A stretch of 64,000 nt of DNA from Streptomyces mobaraensis NBRC 13819 = DSM 40847 (lineage in GTDB: Bacteria; Actinomycetota; Actinomycetes; Streptomycetales; Streptomycetaceae), in assembly GCF_017916255.1 (NCBI RefSeq), contig NZ_CP072827.1, positions 682,001 to 746,000 of the forward strand, in the 5' to 3' direction. How positions within the stretch are numbered: the first letter of the stretch is position 1; each line of letters begins with the position of its first letter. Made by a program: the position numbers and the translations under genes. The notes under the pieces are model-generated. The model saw only the letters and a list, made by a program, of their open reading frames with translations. It did no database searches and had not been told where the DNA came from. Below are positions 45,791-54,728 of this stretch, in pieces.

Positions 45791-47374
45791 TCAGTCGACG
45801 CAGGTGACGCCGCCCATCCGCACCGCCCGGCCGTGGAACGCGTCGTCCGGCATCCGGCCGTTCGCGTCCTGGACGACCGGCCGGGCGGAGGTGTCGCCCT
45901 CCGGCCGCGGGGTGCGCGGGGCGGTGCCGAGGGTGACGACGACGTGCCGGGCGGGGACCGCGGAGTCGCGGAGCGGGTCGGTGCCGAGGCGGGCGGCGAT
46001 GTGGCGGGCGGCGGCGTCCGCGCGGTCGCCGTAGGTGACGGTGGTGGCGGTGGCGGAGGGGGCGTTGGCGATCCGCCCGGGGGTGTACCCGAGGGCGGCC
46101 AGGGCCCGGGACTCGGCCGCCGCGGCGCCCGGCGCCCCCGAGGCGTTGCGCACCTCGACGGTGATCGAGGACGCGTCGGCCGGGAGGGTGGGCGCGGGAG
46201 CGGCGGAGGGGGCGGGCTCGGGCGCCCGCCGGTGGTCGGTCATGGCCCGGACGATGCCGCGGATCCGCTCGGGGTCGACGAGGTTGACGGCCTCCCCCTT
46301 GCGGTTGGCGAACCCGGCGATGGGCAGGGTGTGGAACTCGGCGTTGCCGCCCGTGAGGTTGGGGACCTGCTGGGCGAAGTCGAGCAGGTCCCACTGGTCG
46401 TCGAGGACGACGTCTTTCTTGACGACGTCGAGGAGCCCTTCGAGCTTGTCAAGGTCGCCCCAGGCGCCCTGGGAGGTGAGCTTGTGCATCACGGAGGAGA
46501 GGAACGCCTGCTGCCGGTGGGTGCGGTCGAGGTCGCCGTTGACCAGGCCGTGCCGCTGCCGGACGAACGCGAGGGACTGGCGGGCGTCGAGTTCCTGGCG
46601 CCCGGCCGGGAAGTCCGCGCCGGAGTAGTGGTCGCGCACGGCGTGCCGCAGGCACACCGGGATCGGCTGCAGGACCTTGGCGATGTCGTAGAAGCCGAGC
46701 AGGTTGACCTCGGCGAAGTGGTCGATGGGGACGCCGAGGAAGTCCTGGACCGTGGCGAGGGTGGTCTCCCGGCCGGCCTCGCGGCTGCGGTGCTCCAGCT
46801 CGGCGCCCCGGACGCCCTCGGCGGCCAGCCGGTCCTCGGCCTCGGCCTTGGCGATGCCGTACGCCTCCTTGATCTTGTGCTCGCCGCGTCCGCCGGCGAC
46901 CGCGACGTAGTCGTCGCGGGGGATGGAGAACGCCGTGACCCGGCCGCCGCCGGCCGGGATGTGCATGAGGATCAGGGTGTTGGTGTTGTAGCCGCCGATG
47001 CCGCTGGAGCCGGCGTGCAGTTCCTCCTGGACGAACTCCCGGGGCAGGTCGCGGCCGTTCATGTCCTTGCGGCTGTCAAGGCCGATCAGCAGGACGTTGA
47101 CGGAGTCGTCGAGCTTGCGCGGCGCCTTCTCGCGCAGGGCGTCGAGCGCCCGGGAGGTGGTCAGGCCGTCGCCGATCCAGTGGCCGGCGAGCCAGCCGGT
47201 GCCGGCGACCGCGAGGACGGCGGCCGAGGCGAGGCAGACGCCGATCCGGGCGGCGTGGCCCGGGCTGCGGGCGGGGCCCCTGGCGGGGCCGCGGGCGGGT
47301 CTCGCCCGGCCGTCGGTTCCCCGGTGCCCGTTCCTGCCCCCGCGGGGTTCGCGGTTGCCGCGGGGGTCGCGCAT
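45791..47374 (-). CDS. LytR-CpsA-Psr (LCP) family cell-wall glycopolymer ligase
   Basis: 527 residues: a basic cytoplasmic N-terminus, one membrane helix (about 45-65), then the extracellular LCP domain (about 90-370) with NVLLIGLDSRKD, SIPRDDYV, and the Arg-rich FVRQRHGLVNGDLDRTHRQQ. A C-terminal LytR_C domain starts near 408 (ITVEVRNASG). Such enzymes transfer lipid-linked polymers onto peptidoglycan. AGGAAGGG precedes the ATG. It is divergent from an MFS exporter gene. Confidence 0.94.
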   Translation of the reverse strand: MRDPRGNREPRGGRNGHRGTDGRARPARGPARGPARSPGHAARIGVCLASAAVLAVAGTGWLAGHWIGDGLTTSRALDALREKAPRKLDDSVNVLLIGLDSRKDMNGRDLPREFVQEELHAGSSGIGGYNTNTLILMHIPAGGGRVTAFSIPRDDYVAVAGGRGEHKIKEAYGIAKAEAEDRLAAEGVRGAELEHRSREAGRETTLATVQDFLGVPIDHFAEVNLLGFYDIAKVLQPIPVCLRHAVRDHYSGADFPAGRQELDARQSLAFVRQRHGLVNGDLDRTHRQQAFLSSVMHKLTSQGAWGDLDKLEGLLDVVKKDVVLDDQWDLLDFAQQVPNLTGGNAEFHTLPIAGFANRKGEAVNLVDPERIRGIVRAMTDHRRAPEPAPSAAPAPTLPADASSITVEVRNASGAPGAAAAESRALAALGYTPGRIANAPSATATTVTYGDRADAAARHIAARLGTDPLRDSAVPARHVVVTLGTAPRTPRPEGDTSARPVVQDANGRMPDDAFHGRAVRMGGVTCVD

Positions 47375-47618
47375 CGCCCGCCCTTCCTGCCGTGCCGTCG
47401 CCGGCGGGCGGTCATCGGCGACCCGTACCCGCCCGTTCGCTCAACGAGCCAGGCGGGGCTCCGGTGACGGTCGCGGCCGGAGCGGCGTGTTCCGGAGGCC
47501 GTACTCCGACAGGCGCCCGACGAACCCCCGTTCGCGACGGGTACGGGGGCGGGGCTAGCGTCGGAGGTGGTCGAGCGGCGCCGCCCGGGGAGGGCCGGCA
47601 CGGCGAGGAGGAGCAGGC

Positions 47619-49055
47619 ATGGACGGTCGTCCCGCCCCACGGGCGCCGCGACGGCGGCTTCCGGCGGTGCTGTCCGAGGAGCGGCCGAGGCCGCGGCGGG
47701 TACGGGAGCGGCCGGGGGCCTGGCGGCTGGCGGTGGCGACGGTGTGCTTCGGCGCCTTCATGGGGCAGTTGGACGCGAGCGTCGTCACCCTGACGTACCG
47801 CGACCTGAGCGCCGAGTTCCACGCCTCGACGGCCGCGGTGGAGTGGGTGTCGCTCGCCTACCTGCTGACGTTGGTGGCACTGCTGGTGCCGGTGGGGCGG
47901 CTGGCCGACGCCCACGGCCGCAAGCTGTTCTACCTGCACGGGTTCGCGCTGTTCACCGCGGCCTCGGCCGGCTGCGGGCTGGCGCCCTCGCTGCCCGTGC
48001 TGGTCGGGGCGCGGGTGGCGCAGGCCGCGGGGGCGGCGATGATGCAGGCGAACAGCGTGGCCCTGGTGACCACCAGCGCGCCGCGCGGCCGGCTGCGGGC
48101 GGCGCTGGGCGTGCAGGCGGCGGCCCAGGCGCTGGGGCTGGCCCTCGGGCCGACGATCGGCGGTGCGCTGGTGTCGGCGGTCGGCTGGCGCTGGGTGTTC
48201 GCGGTGAACGTGCCGGTGGGTCTCGTCGCGCTGGTGGCGGGCCGGTACCTGCTGCCGCGGACCCGCGGCCGCGCCCCGTCCGGCGGCTTCGACCCGCTGG
48301 GCCCGGTGCTGCTGGCCGCTTCCACGACCGCGCTGCTGCTGGGTCTGTCGGCGGCCTCCGGACTGCCGTTCCCCGGCTGGTCGGTGGCCGCGCTGCTCGT
48401 CACGTCGGCCGTCGCCGGCCGGGCCTTCCTGGCGCGCTCGCGGTCCCGGCCGCGGCCGTTGCTGGATCCGGCGCTGCTGCGGTCGCGGACGGTCGTGGCG
48501 GGGCTGGCGGGAGCGCTGTGCGACTACCTGGTGCTGTTCGGGCCGCTGGTGCTGGTCCCCGCCGCCCTCACGGCCGAGGGGGCGTCGGAACTCGTGGCCG
48601 GCCTGGTGCTCACCGCCCTCCCGGCGGGCTTCGCCCTGGCCGCGACCTGCGCGGAACGGGTGCTGCCGGCCGGGCTGTCGGACCGGGCGCGCTGTGTGCT
48701 GGGCGCGCTCGTCTGCCTCGCGGCGCTGGCGGTGACGGCCGTCCTGCCACTGACCCCGTTCCCCTTGGTGCCGCTGCTGGCGCTGCTCGGTCTGGGGCTG
48801 GGCGTCTACACCCCGGCCAACAACGCGACGGTCATGGCCGCCCTGCCCACGCGCTCCGCCGGCACGGGCGGCGGCCTGATCAACATGGCCCGTGGCCTGG
48901 GCACGGCCCTCGGCATCGCCCTGGTGACCCTGACCCTCCACCTCGCCGGCGGGGCGGGACCCCGGTGGGCCGTCGTGGCGCTGCTGCCTTTCGCGGGGCT
49001 GGCGTTGGCCGCGGCGCTCGGGCCGGCGTGGAAGCCGGCGGGGCGGCGGGGGTAG
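47619..49055 (+). CDS. DHA2-family MFS exporter
   Basis: 478 residues with about 14 membrane helices after a 35-residue Arg/Pro-rich cytoplasmic leader. DHA2 features include DASVVTLTYRDL in helix 1, RLADAHGRK after helix 2, and the helix 5 antiporter motif (LGLALGPTIGGALV). GAGGAGGAG lies just upstream of the ATG. It is far from the polyketide genes and has no adjacent regulator, so the substrate is open. Confidence 0.9.
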   Translation: MDGRPAPRAPRRRLPAVLSEERPRPRRVRERPGAWRLAVATVCFGAFMGQLDASVVTLTYRDLSAEFHASTAAVEWVSLAYLLTLVALLVPVGRLADAHGRKLFYLHGFALFTAASAGCGLAPSLPVLVGARVAQAAGAAMMQANSVALVTTSAPRGRLRAALGVQAAAQALGLALGPTIGGALVSAVGWRWVFAVNVPVGLVALVAGRYLLPRTRGRAPSGGFDPLGPVLLAASTTALLLGLSAASGLPFPGWSVAALLVTSAVAGRAFLARSRSRPRPLLDPALLRSRTVVAGLAGALCDYLVLFGPLVLVPAALTAEGASELVAGLVLTALPAGFALAATCAERVLPAGLSDRARCVLGALVCLAALAVTAVLPLTPFPLVPLLALLGLGLGVYTPANNATVMAALPTRSAGTGGGLINMARGLGTALGIALVTLTLHLAGGAGPRWAVVALLPFAGLALAAALGPAWKPAGRRG

Positions 49056-49137
49056 GCCCCCGGCGGGCCGGCACCCCGGCCCCCGGCGGCCCCGAATCCG
49101 CGCTCCGGGTGGTCCCTCGGAGGGGCCCCTACGGTCC

Positions 49138-49518
49138 CTAAGGCCGGCCGCGCAGCTGCTCCATCTCGCGCCGCTCGCGCTTCGTCGGCCGCCCCGCGCC
49201 GCGGTCCCGCACGCCGACCGCGGCGAGCACCTCGCGCGGCGGTTCCGGCGGGCTGTTGTCGACGTAGCACTCGACGGCCACCGGCGCGCCGACCCGCTTG
49301 CGCACCAGCCGGGAGACCACGACGACGCGCTCCCGTCCGGCGTGGAAGAGGCGTACCTCGTCACCGGTCTTCAGCGGCTGTGCGGGCTTGGCGCGCTCCC
49401 CGTTGACCTTGACGTGTCCCGCGCGGCAGGCCGTGGCGGCCAGCGAGCGGGTCTTGGTGAGCCGTACCGACCAGATCCAGCTGTCGACGCGTACGGGTCC
49501 CTCGTCTCCTGCAACCAT
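49138..49518 (-). CDS. S4-domain RNA-binding protein (Hsp15-like)
   Basis: 126 residues. An S4 RNA-binding fold (about 10-60: RVDSWIWSVRLTKTRSLA, GHVKVNGERAKPAQPLKTGDEV) is followed by a basic tail ending RPTKRERREMEQL, as in the heat-shock protein Hsp15, which binds stalled 50S subunits. The gene stands alone. Confidence 0.9.
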   Translation of the reverse strand: MVAGDEGPVRVDSWIWSVRLTKTRSLAATACRAGHVKVNGERAKPAQPLKTGDEVRLFHAGRERVVVVSRLVRKRVGAPVAVECYVDNSPPEPPREVLAAVGVRDRGAGRPTKRERREMEQLRGRP

Positions 49519-49593
49519 GCCCCGACTCTATGCCAGCGGCCCCGCGGGGCGAACGGCCGGACCGGACGGGCGCGGCAGAGGGGCCCGGGCGCG

Positions 49594-49869
49594 TCAGAGG
49601 GACAGCGACACCGCCTGCACTGCCAGGACCACGTGCAACAGCAGACACGTCCCCCAGTCCCGGGCGCGCCGTATGCCGCCGCGCACCACGCTCACCCACC
49701 CCGCCGCCGTCAGGGCCGCCGCCAGCCCCCAGACGGTCCAGGCCGCGGCGAGCCAGGGCGCCGAGCGGTCGGACATGATCCGGATGAGCAGGGCGGGTGC
49801 GAGGACGAGCAGGGGGACGGACCACGTCGCCTCGGTGGCCCTGCCGTCGCGGATGTCGCCGACCGTCAT
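49594..49869 (-). CDS. Small membrane protein, unknown function
   Basis: 91 residues from the ATG at 49869, chosen because GGAAGGAAG lies about 7 nt upstream; an upstream extension of the same frame is not plausible protein. Three hydrophobic stretches suggest three membrane helices. It is divergent from the DUF1453-like membrane protein across 158 nt. No family recognised. Confidence 0.7.
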   Translation of the reverse strand: MTVGDIRDGRATEATWSVPLLVLAPALLIRIMSDRSAPWLAAAWTVWGLAAALTAAGWVSVVRGGIRRARDWGTCLLLHVVLAVQAVSLSL

Positions 49870-49974
49870 CGCAGCTCTTCCTTCCGTCCGGACGTGCGAG
49901 GGACTTCGCCTGAGAGTGCGTCCATGCATACACCGTGTGACCGGCGGGGTCCCACGCGGGGTCCGGTTGTTTTG

Positions 49975-49992
49975 GTAGCACAGGCGCGCTAC
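49975..49992. promoter_or_regulatory. Inverted repeat in an AT-rich promoter region
   Basis: GTAGC (49975-49979), 8 nt, GCTAC (49988-49992), directly before a T-rich stretch and 35 nt ahead of the GTG start at 50028, which has a perfect AGGAGG. This AT-rich stretch is probably the promoter of the rightward gene, with the repeat placed where a repressor would sit. Confidence 0.55.
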
Positions 49993-50027
49993 ATTTTTTG
50001 GCATTACTGCGCTAAATAGGAGGTCCT

Positions 50028-50513
50028 GTGCACGGCTGGTCACTCGCCGCCCTCATCGCCGTCGTGGTCGTGGTCGTCGTCGTCCGGCGGCTGAGGGGAG
50101 AACCGCTCAACGCCCGGGACCTGGCGGCCCCGCCGGTAGTGCTGCTGACGATCGGCGCCGTGACGCTGGCCAAGACGGACACGGTGACCGCGGCCGACTA
50201 CGCCTGGGTGGTGCCGGGCGCCCTGCTCGGCGCCGGGCTCGGCGCGCTGCGCGCGTCCACCGTGCGGATCTTCGAACGGGACGGGGTGCTCTGGCAGCGC
50301 TACACCGGCCGCACCTTCCTCGTACTCGCCGGCTCCCTGGCGGTCATGGCGGCCTACGGCTTCCTGGCCGAGCGGGCCGGGATGCACCCGGAGGCGCGGC
50401 CGACCCAGCTGACGGTGGGGGTGAGCTTCCTCGGGGAGTCGCTGGTGCTGGGCCTGCGCGGGCTGCGGTCGGGGATCCCGTTCGCGCCGGAGAGACAGCG
50501 TCAAGCGCGCTGA
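50028..50513 (+). CDS. DUF1453-like membrane protein
   Basis: 161 residues from a GTG with AGGAGG 4 nt upstream. A first helix (AALIAVVVVVVVV) is followed by the family-like RRLRGEPLNARDLAAPP. Three more hydrophobic segments follow. The pattern resembles the CcdC/DUF1453 family, whose role is unknown. It ends before a strong hairpin. Confidence 0.78.
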   Translation: MHGWSLAALIAVVVVVVVVRRLRGEPLNARDLAAPPVVLLTIGAVTLAKTDTVTAADYAWVVPGALLGAGLGALRASTVRIFERDGVLWQRYTGRTFLVLAGSLAVMAAYGFLAERAGMHPEARPTQLTVGVSFLGESLVLGLRGLRSGIPFAPERQRQAR

Positions 50514-50525
50514 GCGGCTCTCCGG

Positions 50526-50577
50526 TCCGCCGGCCGGGGGACGGCGGGTTCCCCCTGCCGGTCCCCCGGCCGGCGGA
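50526..50577. terminator. Hairpin after the DUF1453-like gene
   Basis: Perfect 17-bp arms TCCGCCGGCCGGGGGAC (50526-50542) and GTCCCCCGGCCGGCGGA (50561-50577) with an 18-nt loop, beginning 12 nt after the stop. Confidence 0.8.
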
Positions 50578-50725
50578 GCGGCCCGCGGCCGGCCCCCGCC
50601 TAGCCTGGACGGTCCCGGTGGCCCGACGGCCCCGGCCCTCGAAGGCGCGGCGGTCCACGCCGGGCGGGTCCCTGGCCGTCCCACCGGAGCCGATCCCGCG
50701 ACCACGCTTGGAACGGAGAATTCCG

Positions 50726-51592
50726 ATGCCCCGGAAGCCCCGGATCCCTGAGACACCAGAGACCCCCGAGACGCAGCAGACCCCTGAGACGCCACAGACC
50801 TCTCGGACGCCCGAGATGTCTCGGATACCCGAGGCGTCTCAAACGCCTCAGACGCCTCAGACACCTGAGGCCACCCAGACGCTTCAGCCCTCCCAGGCGT
50901 CCCAGACCTCTCAGACGCCTCAGCACCGAGCCCCCGTCGGCACCACCGCCGCCGTACTCAGGCTCCTGGCCCGCGAGCCGGAACGAGGAGTGTCCTTCCG
51001 CCGGCTGACCACCTCCCTCGGCCTGCCGGACCGCACCGTCGGCGACGTGATCAGCGGACTGCGCGCGGAGGGGCTGGTCGAGTACGACGCCGCCTCCGCG
51101 ACCTGCCGGCCCGGCGAACCGTTCCGCGGGGCCGCCGCCCCGGCGACCGGGGCCCGGCCGGACTGCAACGACGTCCGCGCCGCGGCCATGATCTGGGCCG
51201 ACGGCCTCGCCGCCCGCACCGGCATGAGCGTCCTGCTCGCCGTGGCGCACCCCGAGGGCGCGCAGGTCGTCCACCACGTCTTCCGGCCGGACAACCGGCC
51301 GCAGCGGCTGGCGACCGGAGACGTCCTGCCGCACACGAGCGCCCCGGCCCGGCTGCTGGCCGGCCCGTGCGACGACCGCTGTGTCTACGAGGAGGGGGCC
51401 GGCCCGGACGAGGCCCGGCTGGCCGTGTCCGTCCCCTGTCCCGACGGCGTCCGGCACGCGGCGGCGCTGTGCCTGACCGGCCCCCGCCGGCTGCTGGACC
51501 CGGCGGGAGCGGGGTCCCGGCGCTGCACGGAAGCGCTGCGGGACGCCGCGCGGGCAGTCTCCTCCGCGCTGGTCGGGGCACCGGCACGGTGA
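50726..51592 (+). CDS. IclR-like transcriptional regulator with Thr/Pro/Gln-rich N-terminal tail
   Basis: 288 residues from the ATG at 50726 (GGAGA 7 nt upstream). Residues about 5-68 are a degenerate TPE/TPQ three-residue repeat, encoded by 9-bp-like DNA repeats. A winged helix-turn-helix follows (about 72-130: AVLRLLAREPERGVSFRRLTTSLGLP), then an effector-binding-like domain (about 150-285). The fold order matches IclR regulators, which normally lack such a tail. The frame is open further upstream, so the true start could be earlier. Confidence 0.78.
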   Translation: MPRKPRIPETPETPETQQTPETPQTSRTPEMSRIPEASQTPQTPQTPEATQTLQPSQASQTSQTPQHRAPVGTTAAVLRLLAREPERGVSFRRLTTSLGLPDRTVGDVISGLRAEGLVEYDAASATCRPGEPFRGAAAPATGARPDCNDVRAAAMIWADGLAARTGMSVLLAVAHPEGAQVVHHVFRPDNRPQRLATGDVLPHTSAPARLLAGPCDDRCVYEEGAGPDEARLAVSVPCPDGVRHAAALCLTGPRRLLDPAGAGSRRCTEALRDAARAVSSALVGAPAR

Positions 51593-51646
51593 CCGCCGGG
51601 CCGGTGTACCGGTACTGAGTACCGAGGTACTGAGGAGTGCGCTTCG

Positions 51647-51691
51647 CCGGAACAACCGGAACAACCGTAATAGCCGGAACAGCCGGAACAG
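51647..51691. repeat. Five 9-bp tandem copies upstream of the SpoIIE phosphatase gene
   Basis: CCGGAACAA twice, CCGTAATAG once and CCGGAACAG twice, head to tail without gaps, 77 nt before the ATG at 51769. Just to the left (about 51603-51635) are overlapping GGTAC/GTACC inverted words. The arrangement could be a binding array or simple slippage. Confidence 0.8.
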
Positions 51692-51768
51692 GAGGGGACC
51701 GGCAGTCGGCCCGTGACCCGGGCGCCCGGGTTGCGGGCCGACCGGCGGCACCTAGGGTGGATTCAGCC

Positions 51769-52863
51769 ATGAAGCGAGCCCCCGGTCCCGCCGGCCCGTA
51801 TCCGGCCCCGGCCCTTCCGCGGCCGGCGCGTCTGCTCGTCGTCGCCGCGTACGTCCTGCTGGCCGCGGCGGTGTGCGTCGACCTCGCCTCGGATCCCCGG
51901 CTGACGTTCTCGCCCGTGCTGGGCACGGCCCCGGTGCTGGCGAGCATCGGCACGCGGCGCGCCCGGGTTCCGTTGGTGACCGGGGCGGTGGCGCTGCTCC
52001 TGGTGGTCCCGCTGACGCTGGCCGACCCCGAGGTGCCGGTCGCCCTGCACGTGACGGCGGCGTTCACCGTACTGGCCCTCACCTGCATCAGTGCCGCGAA
52101 CGTGGTGCTGGTGTCCACGCGGGAACGGGAGTTGCTGCGGTCGCGCTCGGTCGCCTCGGCGGCGCAGCAGGCGCTGCTGCGGCCGGTGCCGGAGCGGGTG
52201 GACGGGCTGCGGGTCGCGGTGCGCTATCTGGCGGCCGCGGCGGACGCGCAGGTGGGCGGCGACCTGTACGAGGTGCTGACGACGCCGTTCGGGGTGCGAC
52301 TGCTCGTCGGGGACGTCCGGGGCAAGGGGCTGGGCGCGGTCGAGACGGCGGCGGACGTGCTGGGGACGTTCCGGGAGGCCGCGCAGGTGGAGGCGGAGCT
52401 GGGCGCGGTGGCCCGGCGGCTGGACGCCACGGTGCGGCGGCGCGGGGTGGGCGAGGAGTTCGTGACCGCCGCGCTGCTGACCGTGCCGCGCTCCGGGGAG
52501 ACGGTGGAGCTGGTGAACTGCGGCCATCTCCCGCCGCTGGTCCGCAGGGACGGGCGGGTGAGCGCGGTGGGGGCAGGGGAGTTGGACGCGGATCCGCCGC
52601 TGGCCCTGCGCGAACTGGCGGAGGGTTCGTACCGGCCGACGGCCTTCGCGTTCGGCAAGGGCGACCTGTTGCTGCTGTACACGGACGGCGCGACGGAGGC
52701 GCGGGACGCGGCGGGCCGTTTCTACCCGCTGGAACGCCGGCTGGCCGCACTGCCCGACAGCGCACCGGGTGTGCTGACGGACCGCCTGGTGGCGGATCTA
52801 CTGGCGTACGTGGGCGGGGAACTGGCGGACGACGCGGCGTTGTTGGCCGTCCGGCGGGAGTGA
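51769..52863 (+). CDS. Membrane-bound PP2C-type (SpoIIE) serine phosphatase
   Basis: 364 residues. The N-terminus carries four to five membrane helices (about 24-115). The SpoIIE/PPM domain follows (about 140-364) with the metal motifs AQVGGDLYEV, LVGDVRGKG, NCGHLPPLV and LYTDGATEARD. Such phosphatases act in partner-switching control of anti-sigma factor antagonists. No PAS or GAF sensor is present, so signals would come through the membrane part. Confidence 0.92.
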   Translation: MKRAPGPAGPYPAPALPRPARLLVVAAYVLLAAAVCVDLASDPRLTFSPVLGTAPVLASIGTRRARVPLVTGAVALLLVVPLTLADPEVPVALHVTAAFTVLALTCISAANVVLVSTRERELLRSRSVASAAQQALLRPVPERVDGLRVAVRYLAAAADAQVGGDLYEVLTTPFGVRLLVGDVRGKGLGAVETAADVLGTFREAAQVEAELGAVARRLDATVRRRGVGEEFVTAALLTVPRSGETVELVNCGHLPPLVRRDGRVSAVGAGELDADPPLALRELAEGSYRPTAFAFGKGDLLLLYTDGATEARDAAGRFYPLERRLAALPDSAPGVLTDRLVADLLAYVGGELADDAALLAVRRE

Positions 52864-52875
52864 CCGGGAAATAAG

Positions 52876-52888
52876 CAAGGCAACCTTG
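52876..52888. promoter_or_regulatory. Inverted repeat upstream of the MFS/MarR operon
   Basis: CAAGG (52876-52880), CAA, CCTTG (52884-52888) in a short AT-rich region between the phosphatase stop and the exporter ATG. It is a plausible operator for the MarR regulator encoded downstream. Confidence 0.55.
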
Positions 52889-52966
52889 TCAGTTTTCCTG
52901 ATCTACAGTTAACCTTCCCTTCTCTGCGGCGTGCCCTCGCGCGCCGGGACGGAGGGAGGGTTCGCC

Positions 52967-54424
52967 ATGCGGTTCCCCATGCGGTTCGCCCCGCGCGTGT
53001 CCGGCGGGAACACCGGGAAGTCCGTCCGGCCGCCGGAGCCGGCCGGCGCCGGGGAGGCCGCGCCCCCGGCGCTCGGCGGCCGGTTCGTCGCGGCGGTGGC
53101 GGTCGGCTCGATGCTCAACCCGGTCAACTCCAGCATGATCTCCACGGCGCTCGTCCCCATCGGCCGGAGCTTCGGAGCCGGCCCGTCCGCCACGGTGTGG
53201 CTGGTCGCGGGGCTGTACCTGGCGAGCGCGGTCGCCCAGCCGGTGATGGGCCGGGTCGCCGACCGCCTCGGCGCGCGGCGGGTCTACCTGGCGGGGCTGG
53301 TCCTCGTCGGGCTGTCGGGGGCGGCCGGGCTGGTGGCGGGCTCCCTGGAGGAGCTGGTCGCCGTCCGGGTGCTGACGGGTGTCGGCACCTCGGCGGCCTA
53401 CCCGGCGGCGATGGCCATGATCCGTCGTCGGTCAACCCAGACACCCGGCGGCCCGCCCTCCGGCGCTCTCGGCGCGCTGACCATCGCCGCCCTCGCCAGC
53501 GCGGCCCTCGGGCCGGCGCTGGGCGGGCTGCTCACCGGGCTGGCCGGCTGGCGGGCGGTCTTCGCGGTGAACATCCCGCTCGCGCTGGCCGGTCTGGCCC
53601 TCGCCCTCGCCTGGCTGCCCCGGGACGAGCCCCGGCCGCGCGCGGGAGGGGCGCGCGGCGTGTGGTCGGAACTGGACCCCGCGGGCGTCCTGTTCTTCGC
53701 CGGCACCCTGCTGCCCCTGATGTTCTTCCTCACCGACCTCAGCCGCCCGCGGTGGCCGCTGCTCGCCGCCGGCGGCCTCGCCGCGGGCGCGCTGACCGCC
53801 TGGGAACTCCGGGCCGCCCGGCACCCGTTCCTGGACCTGCGCATGCTGGCGGCGAACCGGCCGCTGGTCCGCACCTACGTCCGCTACGGGGCATCGTTCC
53901 TCGTCGTCTACTGCGTGTTGTACGGCTATACGCAGTGGCTGGAGGAGGTGCGCGGGTACTCCGCCGCCCTCACTGGGGTGATCATGCTGCCGATGTGCGC
54001 GGTGGCGGCGGTGTGCTCGTGGGCGGGCGCGCGCCGGGCGACCGTGCGGGGCCCGCTGCTCGTCGGCACGGTCGCGATGGTGGCGGCCTCGGCGGCGCTG
54101 GCGTTCACCGGGCCGGGGACGCCGATGGCCGTGCTGGTGCTGGTCGGCGTCGTGTTCGGGCTGCCCAACGGGCTGAACGCGGTGGGGAACCAGGCCGCGC
54201 TGTACGCGCAGGCGCCGGCCGGGGGGACGGGCACGGCCGCCGGGCTGTTCCGCACCGCCCAGTACGTCGGCGCGGTCGCGTCCACCAGCGTCATCGGCCT
54301 CGTCTACGGCGACCGCGCGACGACCGGCGGACTGCACTCGGCGGCCGTCGTCCTCACCGCGCTGGGCGCGCTGCTGCTGCCGGCCACGCTGTTCGACCGG
54401 GCCCTGCGCGGGGCGGGCCGCTGA
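52967..54424 (+). CDS. MFS exporter (14-helix, MarR-linked)
   Basis: 485 residues from the ATG at 52967, with GGAGGGAGGG upstream; an earlier ATG at 52931 in the frame is less likely. It has about 14 hydrophobic helices, RVADRLGARR after helix 2 and LGPALGGLLTGLAGW in helix 5. A MarR regulator gene lies 305 nt downstream in the same direction, suggesting a drug-inducible efflux unit. Confidence 0.9.
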   Translation: MRFPMRFAPRVSGGNTGKSVRPPEPAGAGEAAPPALGGRFVAAVAVGSMLNPVNSSMISTALVPIGRSFGAGPSATVWLVAGLYLASAVAQPVMGRVADRLGARRVYLAGLVLVGLSGAAGLVAGSLEELVAVRVLTGVGTSAAYPAAMAMIRRRSTQTPGGPPSGALGALTIAALASAALGPALGGLLTGLAGWRAVFAVNIPLALAGLALALAWLPRDEPRPRAGGARGVWSELDPAGVLFFAGTLLPLMFFLTDLSRPRWPLLAAGGLAAGALTAWELRAARHPFLDLRMLAANRPLVRTYVRYGASFLVVYCVLYGYTQWLEEVRGYSAALTGVIMLPMCAVAAVCSWAGARRATVRGPLLVGTVAMVAASAALAFTGPGTPMAVLVLVGVVFGLPNGLNAVGNQAALYAQAPAGGTGTAAGLFRTAQYVGAVASTSVIGLVYGDRATTGGLHSAAVVLTALGALLLPATLFDRALRGAGR

Positions 54425-54673
54425 CCGGCGGGCCTTGCCCCGACCCTGCGCGGGACGGCCCGCAGACGGGCGGACCTTGCCCGGACCCTGCGCGGGACGG
54501 GCCACAGACCGGCGGACCTTGCCCCGACCCTGCGCGGGACGGGCCACAGACCGGCGGACCTTGCCCCGACCCTGCGCGGGACGAGCCACAGACCGGCAGA
54601 CCTCAGCGCCACCTGCACGGTACGGACCACAGACCGGCAAGCCTCGACCCCACCCTGCGCGGAGCGGGCCGCC
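54423..54673. repeat. 42-bp minisatellite, six copies, starting at the MFS stop codon
   Basis: Copies begin at 54423, 54465, 54507, 54549, 54591 and about 54632. The period is exactly 42 bp for the first five; the last two are degenerate. Each contains GACCGGCGGACCTTGCCCCG-like sequence and CTGCGCGGGAC. Because 42 is a multiple of 3, the array leaves a long open frame, but that reading is only a repeated Pro/Asp/Gly peptide and not a credible gene. It occupies most of the 304-nt gap before the MarR gene; the remaining 50 nt show nothing else. Confidence 0.9.
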
Positions 54674-54728
54674 GGCCGGCGGAGGCTCGGCGGGCCTGGG
54701 CCGACGCGCCGGGTACGCTGGCCCGGTG

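Noticed and set aside
47619..49055. Second MFS exporter as part of the polyketide cluster
   Set aside because: It is about 15 kb beyond the cluster's terminator, separated by unrelated genes, and has no shared regulatory word.
54425..54725. Repeat array as a CRISPR, or as coding sequence for a repeat protein ahead of MarR
   Set aside because: Units are contiguous with no spacers, and the open frame only results from a period divisible by three; there is no ribosome binding site or other protein feature.
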